DNA from: Nitrospinota bacterium
Lineage (GTDB): Bacteria; Nitrospinota; Nitrospinia; Nitrospinales; VA-1
Assembly (NCBI GenBank): GCA_022567815.1
Contig: JADFGI010000148.1
Span: forward strand, 1-7,553
Length of the DNA: 7,553 nt
Reading direction: 5' to 3'
This document shows positions 1 through 5,444 of the stretch, one piece after another (the first letter of the stretch is position 1; each line of letters begins with the position of its first letter). A program made the translations under genes and the position numbers. A model generated the notes under the pieces. That model worked only from the letters and a program-made list of their open reading frames with translations. It made no database searches and was not told the DNA's origin.

Positions 1-65
1 TAGTTGCAAGGTTACAATAATTAGCGTCGGCAAAGCAATTTTAGAATAGACCCCACACTAGCAGA

Positions 66-1490
66 ATGAGCCCATTCTATAAAAAAAATATCTCCGCCCT
101 CAAACTGCGGTGGCCGTCAATGGACTCGCTTCCCGAGACCCTTGCGGATCGCGTTGAGTCCCTCCCTGCCGCTACGGGCGGGCCAACCCTGCGTTTCGAC
201 AAGTTACTCATCCACAGCAGTTATGATCCGGTGAAAGAAGGACGGAACTTTGCCAAAAGCGTGCAACCGGGAAGCCGGGTGTGCCTGTACGGTTTCGGTC
301 TGGGATACCACGTCCAATCACTGTTGGAGCAAATCGGACCCAAAGGCCGGCTGTTGGTCATCGAACTGAATGCCGATCTGCTGAACGCGGCAATCCATCT
401 TAGGGATCAGACGGAGGTATTCGCTGACCCACGATTGCATCTGATTTTTGGCTGTGAGGAATCCGCCGTCTCCAGGGAAATTTCCGGGCGAATGGCGCAG
501 TGGACCCAATCTTCCGCCGCGCCATTGGAGGTTTTGTTCCATTCCCCCTCCTTCAAATGCATCCCTGCAAACTTTCCCTCTCTGACCAACGCCCTGGAAG
601 TGTTGTTGATGGAACGCAGGTTTCCGGCGGTTCTTGGGGATCTGGAAAGCCAAAACTATTCTTTCAATCAGGAAATGGTCCGGCAAAGTCCGGGAATCAA
701 TTCCCTGGCGGGGACGCATCGCGGCCAACCGGGCATTCTTGTCAGCGCCGGGCCATCGTTGGACGATCTGCTTCCATATTTACAGCATATCACCCACTCC
801 GCTGTCATTGCTTGCGTTGACACGGCCCTGCCCATTCTAGCGCGTGAAGGCATTCACCCCCAATACGTGTTCACTCTGGACCCGCAGGAAGAAAGTTTCC
901 TGTCTTTCCGGGACAATCTTGAAAACCTGTTCAAATTAATATATACGCCTACGGCGCACACCAAAATTCTTTCAAGCTTTCAGGGAGAAAAGTTTGTGGT
1001 GTTCAAGCATGGGCATTCCCTGTACCAAAATCAGGACTCACAAATGGAGGAAAAAGGAACCACCAAAGCGGGAGGCTCGGTTTCCTGCCTGGGGCTCGAC
1101 TGCCTGATTCAACTGGGCTGTGATCCCATCTTCCTGATAGGTCAGGACTGCGCCTACTCCGGCGGGCGAACCTATTCCCATCATTCAAACATGAACGTGC
1201 AACTTCTCGACCGGATTTCACAAAGGGTTACCCTGGCCAATGCCCATGCAGAAAAAGCCGGATTGAAAAAACAAATCAGGATAAAAGGGAATTTTGGTGG
1301 GATGGTTTCAACCAGCCAATCCATGTATAGTTATAAACGAACGATCGAAGAAATCGCCATGCAAAATGCCGGGACCCAGATATATAATCTGAGTTCGCAT
1401 GGCGCGGAACTTGAAAATATCACGCCTTTAAGTTCCGTCAATGAATTTGCAAATAAGTTGAGTGTTGGAACCACAGATGAACCAGCGTGA
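66..1490 (+). CDS. Maf/DUF115-family protein (motility-associated glycosyltransferase-like)
   Basis: This 474-residue protein resembles Maf proteins, which in flagellated bacteria transfer nonulosonic acids (pseudaminic or legionaminic acid) onto flagellin in the cytoplasm. Seen in the sequence: an N-terminal Rossmann-like segment (about 72-110, with GFGLG at 76-80 and VIELN at 98-102); the DUF115/MptE-like core opening with SAGPSLDD (227-234) and ACVDTALPILAREGI (249-263); then GGSVSCLGLDCLIQLGC (336-352) and the signature GQDCAYSGGRTY (359-370). The end (NLSSHGAELENITPL) matches the usual close of the core domain. Many Maf proteins are 600 residues or more, so this one lacks most of the C-terminal helical region. 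ATG 66 is the only ATG after the in-frame stop at 42-44; its ribosome site is weak. No flagellar gene is visible nearby, so a flagellin substrate is inferred from the family only. The last codons and the stop lie in a repeat. Confidence 0.85.
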   Translation: MSPFYKKNISALKLRWPSMDSLPETLADRVESLPAATGGPTLRFDKLLIHSSYDPVKEGRNFAKSVQPGSRVCLYGFGLGYHVQSLLEQIGPKGRLLVIELNADLLNAAIHLRDQTEVFADPRLHLIFGCEESAVSREISGRMAQWTQSSAAPLEVLFHSPSFKCIPANFPSLTNALEVLLMERRFPAVLGDLESQNYSFNQEMVRQSPGINSLAGTHRGQPGILVSAGPSLDDLLPYLQHITHSAVIACVDTALPILAREGIHPQYVFTLDPQEESFLSFRDNLENLFKLIYTPTAHTKILSSFQGEKFVVFKHGHSLYQNQDSQMEEKGTTKAGGSVSCLGLDCLIQLGCDPIFLIGQDCAYSGGRTYSHHSNMNVQLLDRISQRVTLANAHAEKAGLKKQIRIKGNFGGMVSTSQSMYSYKRTIEEIAMQNAGTQIYNLSSHGAELENITPLSSVNEFANKLSVGTTDEPA

Positions 1491-1571
1491 CGCTGGATCC
1501 AGTGTAACGTGCAAGAGAATTTGTGGCTGACCGAATCTTCCATAGTGCTGAATTTTTCCACGAGAAATTCC
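1481..1571 (+). repeat. Interspersed intergenic repeat, copy 1, with palindromic head
   Basis: The element starts with ACCAGCGTGACGCTGGA (1481-1497), containing a perfect 15-bp palindrome: CCAGCGT, central G, ACGCTGG (1482-1496). A tail block at 1526-1553 (GCTGACCGAATC, then TTCCATAGTGCTGAAT) follows after 29 bases. Head and tail recur in the same order and orientation, with nearly the same spacing, at 7445-7519. Weaker similarity continues to about 1571. The palindrome provides the TGA stop of the Maf-like gene (1488-1490), so the element either inserted at the end of that gene or its hairpin marks the transcript end. No T-run follows the palindrome, so it is not a classical intrinsic terminator. 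Element edges are estimates from pairwise comparison by eye. Confidence 0.7.
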
Positions 1572-1573
1572 CA

Positions 1574-1628
1574 GGGGCTCGTGAGCGAAGCGAGGGTTAG
1601 CCCCACATCTCCCCCTCGCGGGAGCGAG
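1574..1628 (+). promoter_or_regulatory. Structured leader overlapping the ribosome site of the TPR gene
   Basis: Two hairpins sit directly before the ATG at 1630. The first is GGGGCT (1574-1579) pairing with AGCCCC (1599-1604). The second is CTCGC (1615-1619), loop GGGA (1620-1623), GCGAG (1624-1628), ending one base before the start codon. The only plausible ribosome binding site, GGGAG (1620-1624), lies in the loop and first stem base of the second hairpin, 5 bases from the ATG. CTCG and CGAG occur in both hairpins (1578-1581, 1591-1594, 1615-1618, 1625-1628), so alternative pairings between them are possible. Translation control by this fold is inferred. Confidence 0.4.
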
Positions 1629-1629
1629 T

Positions 1630-2184
1630 ATGAAAAAATATTTTCCTGTCCTTTTACTGATCACCATCGTTTTATTCTTTGTGACCGACCACCTGAAACC
1701 TGACCCTTCAAAGGACCACGATCATGCGGAACACGATGAGCACCAGGACATGGACCATTCCGACCCTGAAAATATCAAACGGATGGCGATCTTCCATTTC
1801 AACGAGGGCAACAAATTTTTACAGCAGGAGAAATGGGACGAAGCGGCAAAAAACTACCACAAGGCCCTAAACCATAACCGGGAATTCCAGGAAACCTATA
1901 TCAATCTCAGCACCGCCTATCTCAGGGCCAAAAGATATGACGAGGCTTTGGACACGCTTCAATCGCTTGAAAACATCAATCCTTCCGCCCCGCTGTTGCA
2001 TTACAACCTCGCCTGCTATTACTCATTGACTGAAAAATTACAAGCCAGCCTGGACGCTTTAAAAAAAGCTGTCGAATTGGGCTATAAAGGATTTAACGAA
2101 ATCCAGACCGATCCTGACCTGGCAAATTTGAGAAACAATGCAGAATTCAAAGCGTGGTTCCAATCAACCAAAGGGGACAATTGA
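1630..2184 (+). CDS. Membrane-anchored, His-rich TPR-repeat protein
   Basis: This 184-residue protein is probably a scaffold or partner-binding protein outside the inner membrane. Residues 1-19 form a short signal-anchor: basic KK, then a hydrophobic run (VLLLITIVLFFV at 7-18). I see no lipobox cysteine, so a tether or uncleaved signal is likelier than a lipoprotein. Residues 29-43 are dense in His and acidic residues (six His, with Asp and Glu), which could bind a metal such as Ni, Zn or Cu. Tetratricopeptide repeats follow at about 52-84, 87-118 and 121-153 (GNKFLQQEKWDEAAKNYHKA; LSTAYLRAKRYDEALDTL; YNLACYYSLTEKLQASLDAL). The tail DPDLANLRNNAEFKAWF (161-177) is a common closing motif of bacterial TPR proteins. 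ATG 1630 is the only possible ATG after the in-frame stop at 1582-1584. The gene converges on rnd with a 36-base gap and no clear terminator. Exact role unknown. Confidence 0.85.
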   Translation: MKKYFPVLLLITIVLFFVTDHLKPDPSKDHDHAEHDEHQDMDHSDPENIKRMAIFHFNEGNKFLQQEKWDEAAKNYHKALNHNREFQETYINLSTAYLRAKRYDEALDTLQSLENINPSAPLLHYNLACYYSLTEKLQASLDALKKAVELGYKGFNEIQTDPDLANLRNNAEFKAWFQSTKGDN

Positions 2185-2220
2185 GGCAGGGAAGTTTTCT
2201 AACGATGAGCCGGGGTGAGG

Positions 2221-3390
2221 TTATTCTTTCTCGGAGGGAATCAACTGCACCTTGCCGTTTTTTCCGATGGTCAGGGCTTTACCGCCATTCAAAATAGATT
2301 TCAACAAATCTCCCACGTATTCTTTTCTCCAACCCTGCATTAGAAAGTGCTCGTCAAGATTCTCTTTCTGTTCGAAACATTTCACAAAATCGTGGATTCG
2401 TTTTCGATGCGCAAGAACGCTGGGTTCGATTTTCAACTCTTCCGATCGAATCTGGATGTACGCCGCCAATAATTCCTCCACCCCTTTTCCGGTGGAGTAG
2501 CCATCGAATTCCGGCAATTCCGGAATCTGATCCTCCGGCATGGCCAATCCTTTTTTAACCGCATCTAGGATCGCGGTGCCGCTTTTGGAAACCTCCTTGC
2601 GATGGAATCCCCGAATATTGGCCAGGTCGTCCGGTTTTTCGGGCAAACTCCTGGCGATTTCCAGGAGAGGTTCATCGCGCACCACCGATTTCGGCAAGCT
2701 ATCCCTCCGAATCGCCTCTTCTTCGCGCCATGCGGCCAACTCAACCATAACTGCCAGGTTCTTGCGCTTTAAGTTTCGGACATTCTTTATTTTTAGAAAT
2801 TGCCGCCTCGGATCGGGAAGGTCATAAACTTGCGGTTTCTCCAATTTTGCAAACTCCGCCTGAATCCAATCCTGGCGGTTCATTTTTTTTAAAACCTGGC
2901 CGAGCCTTTCGTAAACCGGCAGAAGAAACCGTGCGTCATCCAGGGCATAATCAATCTGACTTTGACGCAATGGCCTTCGGCACCAGTCAGTATATGTTTC
3001 CGCTTTGTTAATTTTTTTACCCGTGACCTTTTGCACGATCCTGGCGAAAGAAATCTGCGCCCCCCACCCCACCAAAGCCGCGGCGACCTGCGTGTCGAAA
3101 ACCGGCGTGATCACCTGACCAGACAAGCGGACCAGAATTTCCAGATCCTGCCGGGCGGCGTGGAAAATTTTTACAACCTTGGGATTTGTAATTATTTCCA
3201 GAAGAGGACTGATGTCGGAAATAAGAATGGGATCGACCACGGCGCAAATATCATCTCCAGCAACCTGAATGAGGCCAAGACGGTGAAAGTAAGTTCGCTC
3301 CCGGACAAATTCCGTGTCCAAGGCTAACACTTCACAGGACTTTAACTTCTCACAGAGGACCGCAAGTTCATCCTCGGTGGTAACATACAT
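2221..3390 (-). CDS. rnd: Ribonuclease D (DEDDy 3'-5' exoribonuclease)
   Basis: RNase D trims the 3' ends of tRNA precursors and other small RNAs in the cytoplasm. From the ATG at 3390 the protein has 389 residues, close to the 375 of E. coli RNase D. The DEDDy catalytic set is intact: D25 and E27 (LALDTEF), D82 (HAARQDLEIL), Y148 and D152 (DYALDDARFL). Each lies exactly three residues before its E. coli counterpart (28, 30, 85, 151, 155 as I recall them). A first HRDC domain spans about 205-283 (KRKNLAVMVELAAWREEEA; LANIRGF), and a second helical HRDC-like region about 300-370. I chose ATG 3390 because GGAG lies six bases upstream. A longer reading from TTG 3429 would add 13 residues with no ribosome site. 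The gene is transcribed alone, converging on the TPR gene. Confidence 0.95.
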   Translation of the reverse strand: MYVTTEDELAVLCEKLKSCEVLALDTEFVRERTYFHRLGLIQVAGDDICAVVDPILISDISPLLEIITNPKVVKIFHAARQDLEILVRLSGQVITPVFDTQVAAALVGWGAQISFARIVQKVTGKKINKAETYTDWCRRPLRQSQIDYALDDARFLLPVYERLGQVLKKMNRQDWIQAEFAKLEKPQVYDLPDPRRQFLKIKNVRNLKRKNLAVMVELAAWREEEAIRRDSLPKSVVRDEPLLEIARSLPEKPDDLANIRGFHRKEVSKSGTAILDAVKKGLAMPEDQIPELPEFDGYSTGKGVEELLAAYIQIRSEELKIEPSVLAHRKRIHDFVKCFEQKENLDEHFLMQGWRKEYVGDLLKSILNGGKALTIGKNGKVQLIPSEKE

Positions 3391-3396
3391 AACGAT

Positions 3397-3400
3397 CTCC
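3397..3400 (-). promoter_or_regulatory. Ribosome binding site fixing the rnd start
   Basis: On the minus strand GGAG is followed by ATCGTT and then ATG at 3390, a six-base spacing. It is the best Shine-Dalgarno match near this gene and favours MYVTTEDEL as the N terminus over the upstream in-frame TTG at 3429. Confidence 0.75.
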
Positions 3401-3540
3401 AAAGAGTTTTGGTTAAGGGGAATCGGCAAATGCTATATCTAGTACCACATTTACAGGCTTATTGCGCAGAGAATCGGGGTGCAGGCGTAAAAATTTTATT
3501 TCCGTGCCCAAGTGGGGGGATTTTCAAACAAGGGGATAAA

Positions 3541-3569
3541 AAAATTAAAAACAAAAGGGGCCGGACCCC
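3541..3569 (-). terminator. Candidate intrinsic terminator for the orphan ORF
   Basis: Read on the minus strand, GGGG-TCCGG-CCCC (3569-3557) is followed at once by TTTTGTTTTTAATTTT. The stem is only four GC pairs, but the T-rich tract is long. It lies about 80 bases past the stop of the 100-residue ORF and about 170 bases before the rnd start, so it would separate the two transcripts. Confidence 0.45.
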
Positions 3570-3651
3570 GGTATCCCATTAAAATTAAAATAATCAAATG
3601 GTTATGAAACAGTCCGGCGCATTTTGTCTTTTGTGAGGGGCTGTCACCCCA

Positions 3652-3954
3652 TCAAACATCGGGATCTTCCACCTGAACCTTATCCCAGGCATTTTTGTTT
3701 TCCCAATTATCCTGATTCAAATAAATGTCATTAAAATCAGGCAATCCGTTACTATTTTCCTTCCAAAAATTTTTGCTTAACTTCTTTGGGGATACCACGC
3801 GTTTCAATTCTCCATCCGAATTAAAAATTCTTACTTCGAAAAACATATCGCTCTCCCATATCCGAAATAAAAACCCTGCCTCCTCCTTTTTTATTTCCAC
3901 AAGATTCAATTGGCCATTTAAAGATTTACTGCGAATTACACGATAAAACTCCAT
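3652..3954 (-). CDS. Hypothetical protein, 100 residues
   Basis: I do not recognise this family. The protein has 100 residues, no signal peptide and no membrane segment. The first 60 residues look beta-rich with alternating hydrophobic and charged residues (LVEIKKEEAGFLFRIW; FFEVRIFNSDGELKRVV), like a small beta-sheet domain. The last 30 residues are Asn/Asp/Trp-rich and acidic (DNWENKNAWDKVQVEDPDV). ATG 3954 has no recognisable ribosome site; a TTGACA hexamer lies just upstream (3968-3963, minus) but would put a -10 inside the gene. The region is more AT-rich than its neighbours and the gene stands alone, so it may be a recent arrival, an orphan gene or a non-coding ORF. Coding is favoured by its length and plausible amino-acid composition in an AT-rich area. 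Confidence 0.5.
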   Translation of the reverse strand: MEFYRVIRSKSLNGQLNLVEIKKEEAGFLFRIWESDMFFEVRIFNSDGELKRVVSPKKLSKNFWKENSNGLPDFNDIYLNQDNWENKNAWDKVQVEDPDV

Positions 3955-4360
3955 TTAAACATTGTCAAGCAATTAACTACAATGAAATCAATGGTTTTTA
4001 ATCTATAATTACACTTACACCATAATTATTTACGGCAAAAATGGAAAAATCTTAAACAATGAGAGATCAATCTCTAGCCGAATACCTGGGTCCGGGAATG
4101 CACAAACAGGGAACGGTCCGAAAAAAATAAAATTAGTTTAATAAATTCAATTAGTTAGTGAAGTTTCCCTCTGAGCCCATCTCCTGCTTTAACAGAAACT
4201 TTTTGTTTTAAAAGGTATTAGTGGAAAGCCAGGTCATTGGCTAAAAAAAACCAGGGTTTTTATTTGACTTTTTCATTCCGATAACCTAATTTTAAGATGA
4301 ATCATTATGCTATGGGGTAATTCATTTCATGGTATTTAACACCGGAATTTTCGCAGAAAA
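3955..4360. other. AT-rich gene-free region upstream of tsaB
   Basis: About 400 bases with no convincing gene. Contents: a small hairpin AGAGA-TCAA-TCTCT (4062-4075); an inverted repeat AGCCA-GGTCAT-TGGCT (4227-4242), followed by an A8 run and AAAAAC-CAGG-GTTTTT (4246-4261); and a possible sigma70-type promoter for tsaB with TTGACT (4264-4269), a 17-base spacer and a poor -10, TAATTT (4287-4292). The longest plus-strand reading frame with a start I found is 23 codons (4059-4130). An unannotated small RNA cannot be excluded. Confidence 0.5.
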
Positions 4361-4364
4361 ATGA
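4329..4364 (+). promoter_or_regulatory. Possible 11-codon upstream ORF coupled to tsaB
   Basis: ATG 4329 opens an 11-codon frame (MVFNTGIFAEK) that stops at TGA 4362-4364. That stop overlaps both possible tsaB starts, ATG 4361 and ATG 4364. A GGGG run (4314-4317) sits 11 bases before the upstream ATG, while tsaB itself has no clear ribosome site. Coupled translation would explain this, but such a short frame could arise by chance. Confidence 0.25.
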
Positions 4365-5152
4365 TGAGAATCCTGGGAATTGACTCATCGGTCCCACAGG
4401 GTAGTGTCGCCCTCCTTGAAAACAATCATATTATTTCCGAAACATACTTAAATAAGAGCTCTGGAAACCATTCGGACGGTCTCTTGAGAATGGTGGACGA
4501 AGTTTTGTCCGGAGCCCAATATCAATTGCGAGATATTGACGGGTTCAGCGTCACCGCCGGGCCAGGCTCTTTCACCGGACTGCGGGTAGGGGTGAGCCTC
4601 GTCAAAGGGTTCGTCCTTGCCACGGAAAAGCCGTTCAAGGGAATCGATACTCTGGAGGCCGTATCGGCATGCGCAGAACCCACCGGACATCCAATATGCG
4701 CCATTTTAGACGCACGAAAAAAAGAAGTGTATTGCGCCTTTTTCAGATATGAGGGAAACAAAATGAGCGACCCTGCCGCAAGCGGACGGGGTATCCGACA
4801 AGAGTTTTCTTTTAAACGCGTGGCAAGCCACGGGGAATTAAACCCACTGGTGGGATTAAAACGATCGACTCCCGACAGAGCGATGCGCCCGGAAGAGGTA
4901 TGCGCAATGGTTTCCGAACCCACCGTTTTCATCGGCAGTGGATTGGAAGCTTACGGCGACTATTTTTCCCGCAGACTGGGGTCTTTGTTTGTCGACAACT
5001 CGAACGCGATCAGGCATAGCGTGGCGGCAAGCGCCGCATTGTTGGCAAAGCCGCATCTGGAAAACCACCCTTGCTTTGACTTGGGTGAATTAAAAATCAA
5101 ATACGTTAGAAAATCGGAAGCCGAACTGAATTTCACGAAACAAACTTTATAA
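4361..5152 (+). CDS. tsaB: TsaB, t6A37 tRNA modification complex subunit
   Basis: TsaB is an ASKHA-fold protein that scaffolds the TsaB-TsaD-TsaE complex, which adds threonylcarbamoyl to A37 of ANN-decoding tRNAs in the cytoplasm. Seen: ILGIDSSVPQGSVALL (4-19), GNHSDGLLRMVDEVL (35-49), the family signature TAGPGSFTGLRVGVSL (65-80), AILDARKKEVYCAF (114-127), VFIGSGLEAYG (189-199) and the ending KYVRKSEAEL (247-256). At 263 residues it is longer than typical TsaB (about 220-235). The excess falls between EGN (131-133) and TPDRAMRPEEV (170-180), where about 33 residues look inserted (see the repeat at 4776-4854). Start is ATG 4361 or the adjacent ATG 4364; the in-frame stop at 4337-4339 excludes a longer form. 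A 19-base gap to the next gene suggests cotranscription. Confidence 0.93.
   Translation: MMRILGIDSSVPQGSVALLENNHIISETYLNKSSGNHSDGLLRMVDEVLSGAQYQLRDIDGFSVTAGPGSFTGLRVGVSLVKGFVLATEKPFKGIDTLEAVSACAEPTGHPICAILDARKKEVYCAFFRYEGNKMSDPAASGRGIRQEFSFKRVASHGELNPLVGLKRSTPDRAMRPEEVCAMVSEPTVFIGSGLEAYGDYFSRRLGSLFVDNSNAIRHSVAASAALLAKPHLENHPCFDLGELKIKYVRKSEAELNFTKQTL
4776..4854 (+). repeat. Cluster of inverted repeats inside tsaB (possible in-frame insertion)
   Basis: Three small perfect inverted repeats lie within 79 bases of the tsaB coding region: CCGC-AA-GCGG (4776-4785), CGTGGC-AA-GCCACG (4819-4832) and CCCAC-TG-GTGGG (4843-4854). The last is framed by TTAA on both sides. They coincide with the stretch of TsaB that has no counterpart in ordinary family members (about residues 136-168, bases 4766-4864, 99 bp or 33 codons). 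A palindromic element inserted in frame is the inference; a lineage-specific loop with chance symmetry is the alternative. Confidence 0.4.
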
Positions 5153-5157
5153 AACAT

Positions 5158-5162
5158 GGAGG
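5158..5162 (+). promoter_or_regulatory. Ribosome binding site of the YdcH/DUF465 gene
   Basis: GGAGG, nine bases before ATG 5172, lies in the 19-base gap after tsaB. It is the strongest Shine-Dalgarno match in the window and supports independent, efficient translation of this small gene. Confidence 0.7.
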
Positions 5163-5171
5163 CAGGAAAAA

Positions 5172-5399
5172 ATGGAAATCAATCCGCAATTGCTGGATAA
5201 AATCCAAAACGAAAATGAAGAGTTCAAAAAACTCTTTGAAGAACACAATCTTCTGAAACAAAAAGTCGGTGAATTGAATAAATTAAAATTCCTTACCGGA
5301 GACCAGGAAATTGAAAAGAAAAAACACCAAAAGGAGAAACTGAAAACCAAAGACAGGCTGGAACAAATCCTCAACGAATACGAATCGCAGTTGCATTAA
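5172..5399 (+). CDS. YdcH/DUF465-family small coiled-coil protein
   Basis: This 75-residue, highly charged, almost entirely helical protein matches the YdcH/DUF465 pattern: a conserved FEEHNLLKQKVGELN (about 22-36), an acidic turn (TGDQEIEKK, about 42-50), then QKEKLKTKDRLEQIL (about 53-67). The usual family form is (F/E)xxHxxLxxxIxxL, then (D)xxLxxLKKxKLxLKDxI. It has no signal peptide or membrane segment. The family's function is not well established; members are small, soluble, antiparallel helical hairpins. It is the second gene of a tsaB unit. A lineage-specific, Lys/Glu-rich N-terminal extension of about 20 residues precedes the core. No terminator with a T-run on the plus strand follows; the hairpin starting six bases after its stop serves the opposite strand. 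Confidence 0.75.
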   Translation: MEINPQLLDKIQNENEEFKKLFEEHNLLKQKVGELNKLKFLTGDQEIEKKKHQKEKLKTKDRLEQILNEYESQLH

Positions 5400-5430
5400 A
5401 AAGACCCCGTTGCTGACAATGAAGACGGGG
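5398..5430 (-). terminator. Intrinsic terminator of the methyltransferase-reductase operon
   Basis: On the minus strand, CCCCGT (5430-5425) pairs with ACGGGG (5410-5405), and TCTTTTTA follows at once, a standard Rho-independent terminator 15 bases past the reductase stop. The inner TTG-TCAG-CAA may extend the stem with a bulge. The T-tract is formed by the complement of the DUF465 stop region. On the plus strand the same hairpin is followed by AATTCAAAAG, so it should terminate poorly in that direction. Confidence 0.75.
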
Positions 5431-5444
5431 AATTCAAAAGCTTT

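Larger units (their letters stand above)
3391..3651. other. Intergenic region upstream of rnd
   Basis: This AT-rich spacer of about 260 bases holds the rnd leader and the downstream end of the minus-strand orphan ORF. Apart from the candidate terminator at 3541-3569 and a short GGGG-CTGTCA-CCCC hairpin at 3637-3650, I see no gene. A weak minus-strand -10-like hexamer (TATAGC, around 3432-3437) lacks a convincing -35 partner, so the rnd promoter is not assigned. Confidence 0.5.

Noticed and set aside
13..18. TACAAT -10-like hexamer upstream of the Maf-like gene
   Set aside because: The matching -35 would lie outside the window, so a promoter cannot be supported.
1331..1606. 91-codon minus-strand ORF antisense to the Maf-like gene end and crossing repeat copy 1
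   Set aside because: More than half overlaps a well-supported gene on the other strand, and there is no orthologous protein I recognise. Only its FSTMEDSVS segment, within the repeat, is of interest and is reported separately.
2185..2220. Terminator between the converging TPR and rnd genes
   Set aside because: The 36-base gap shows no stem followed by a T-run on either strand.
3473..3500. Possible sigma54 -24 element (GGGCACGG on the minus strand) upstream of rnd
   Set aside because: No GC-containing -12 element at the required spacing.
3637..3650. GGGG-CTGTCA-CCCC hairpin right after the orphan ORF stop as a terminator
   Set aside because: Only four pairs and no T-run on either strand; the hairpin at 3557-3569 is a better candidate.
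3963..3968. TTGACA hexamer on the minus strand upstream of the 100-residue ORF
   Set aside because: A -10 element at normal spacing would fall inside the coding region and none there is convincing.
4059..4130. 23-codon plus-strand ORF (starts MRDQSLAEYLGPG) in the gap before tsaB
   Set aside because: No good ribosome site, very short, no recognised similarity; kept only as a remark in the region description.
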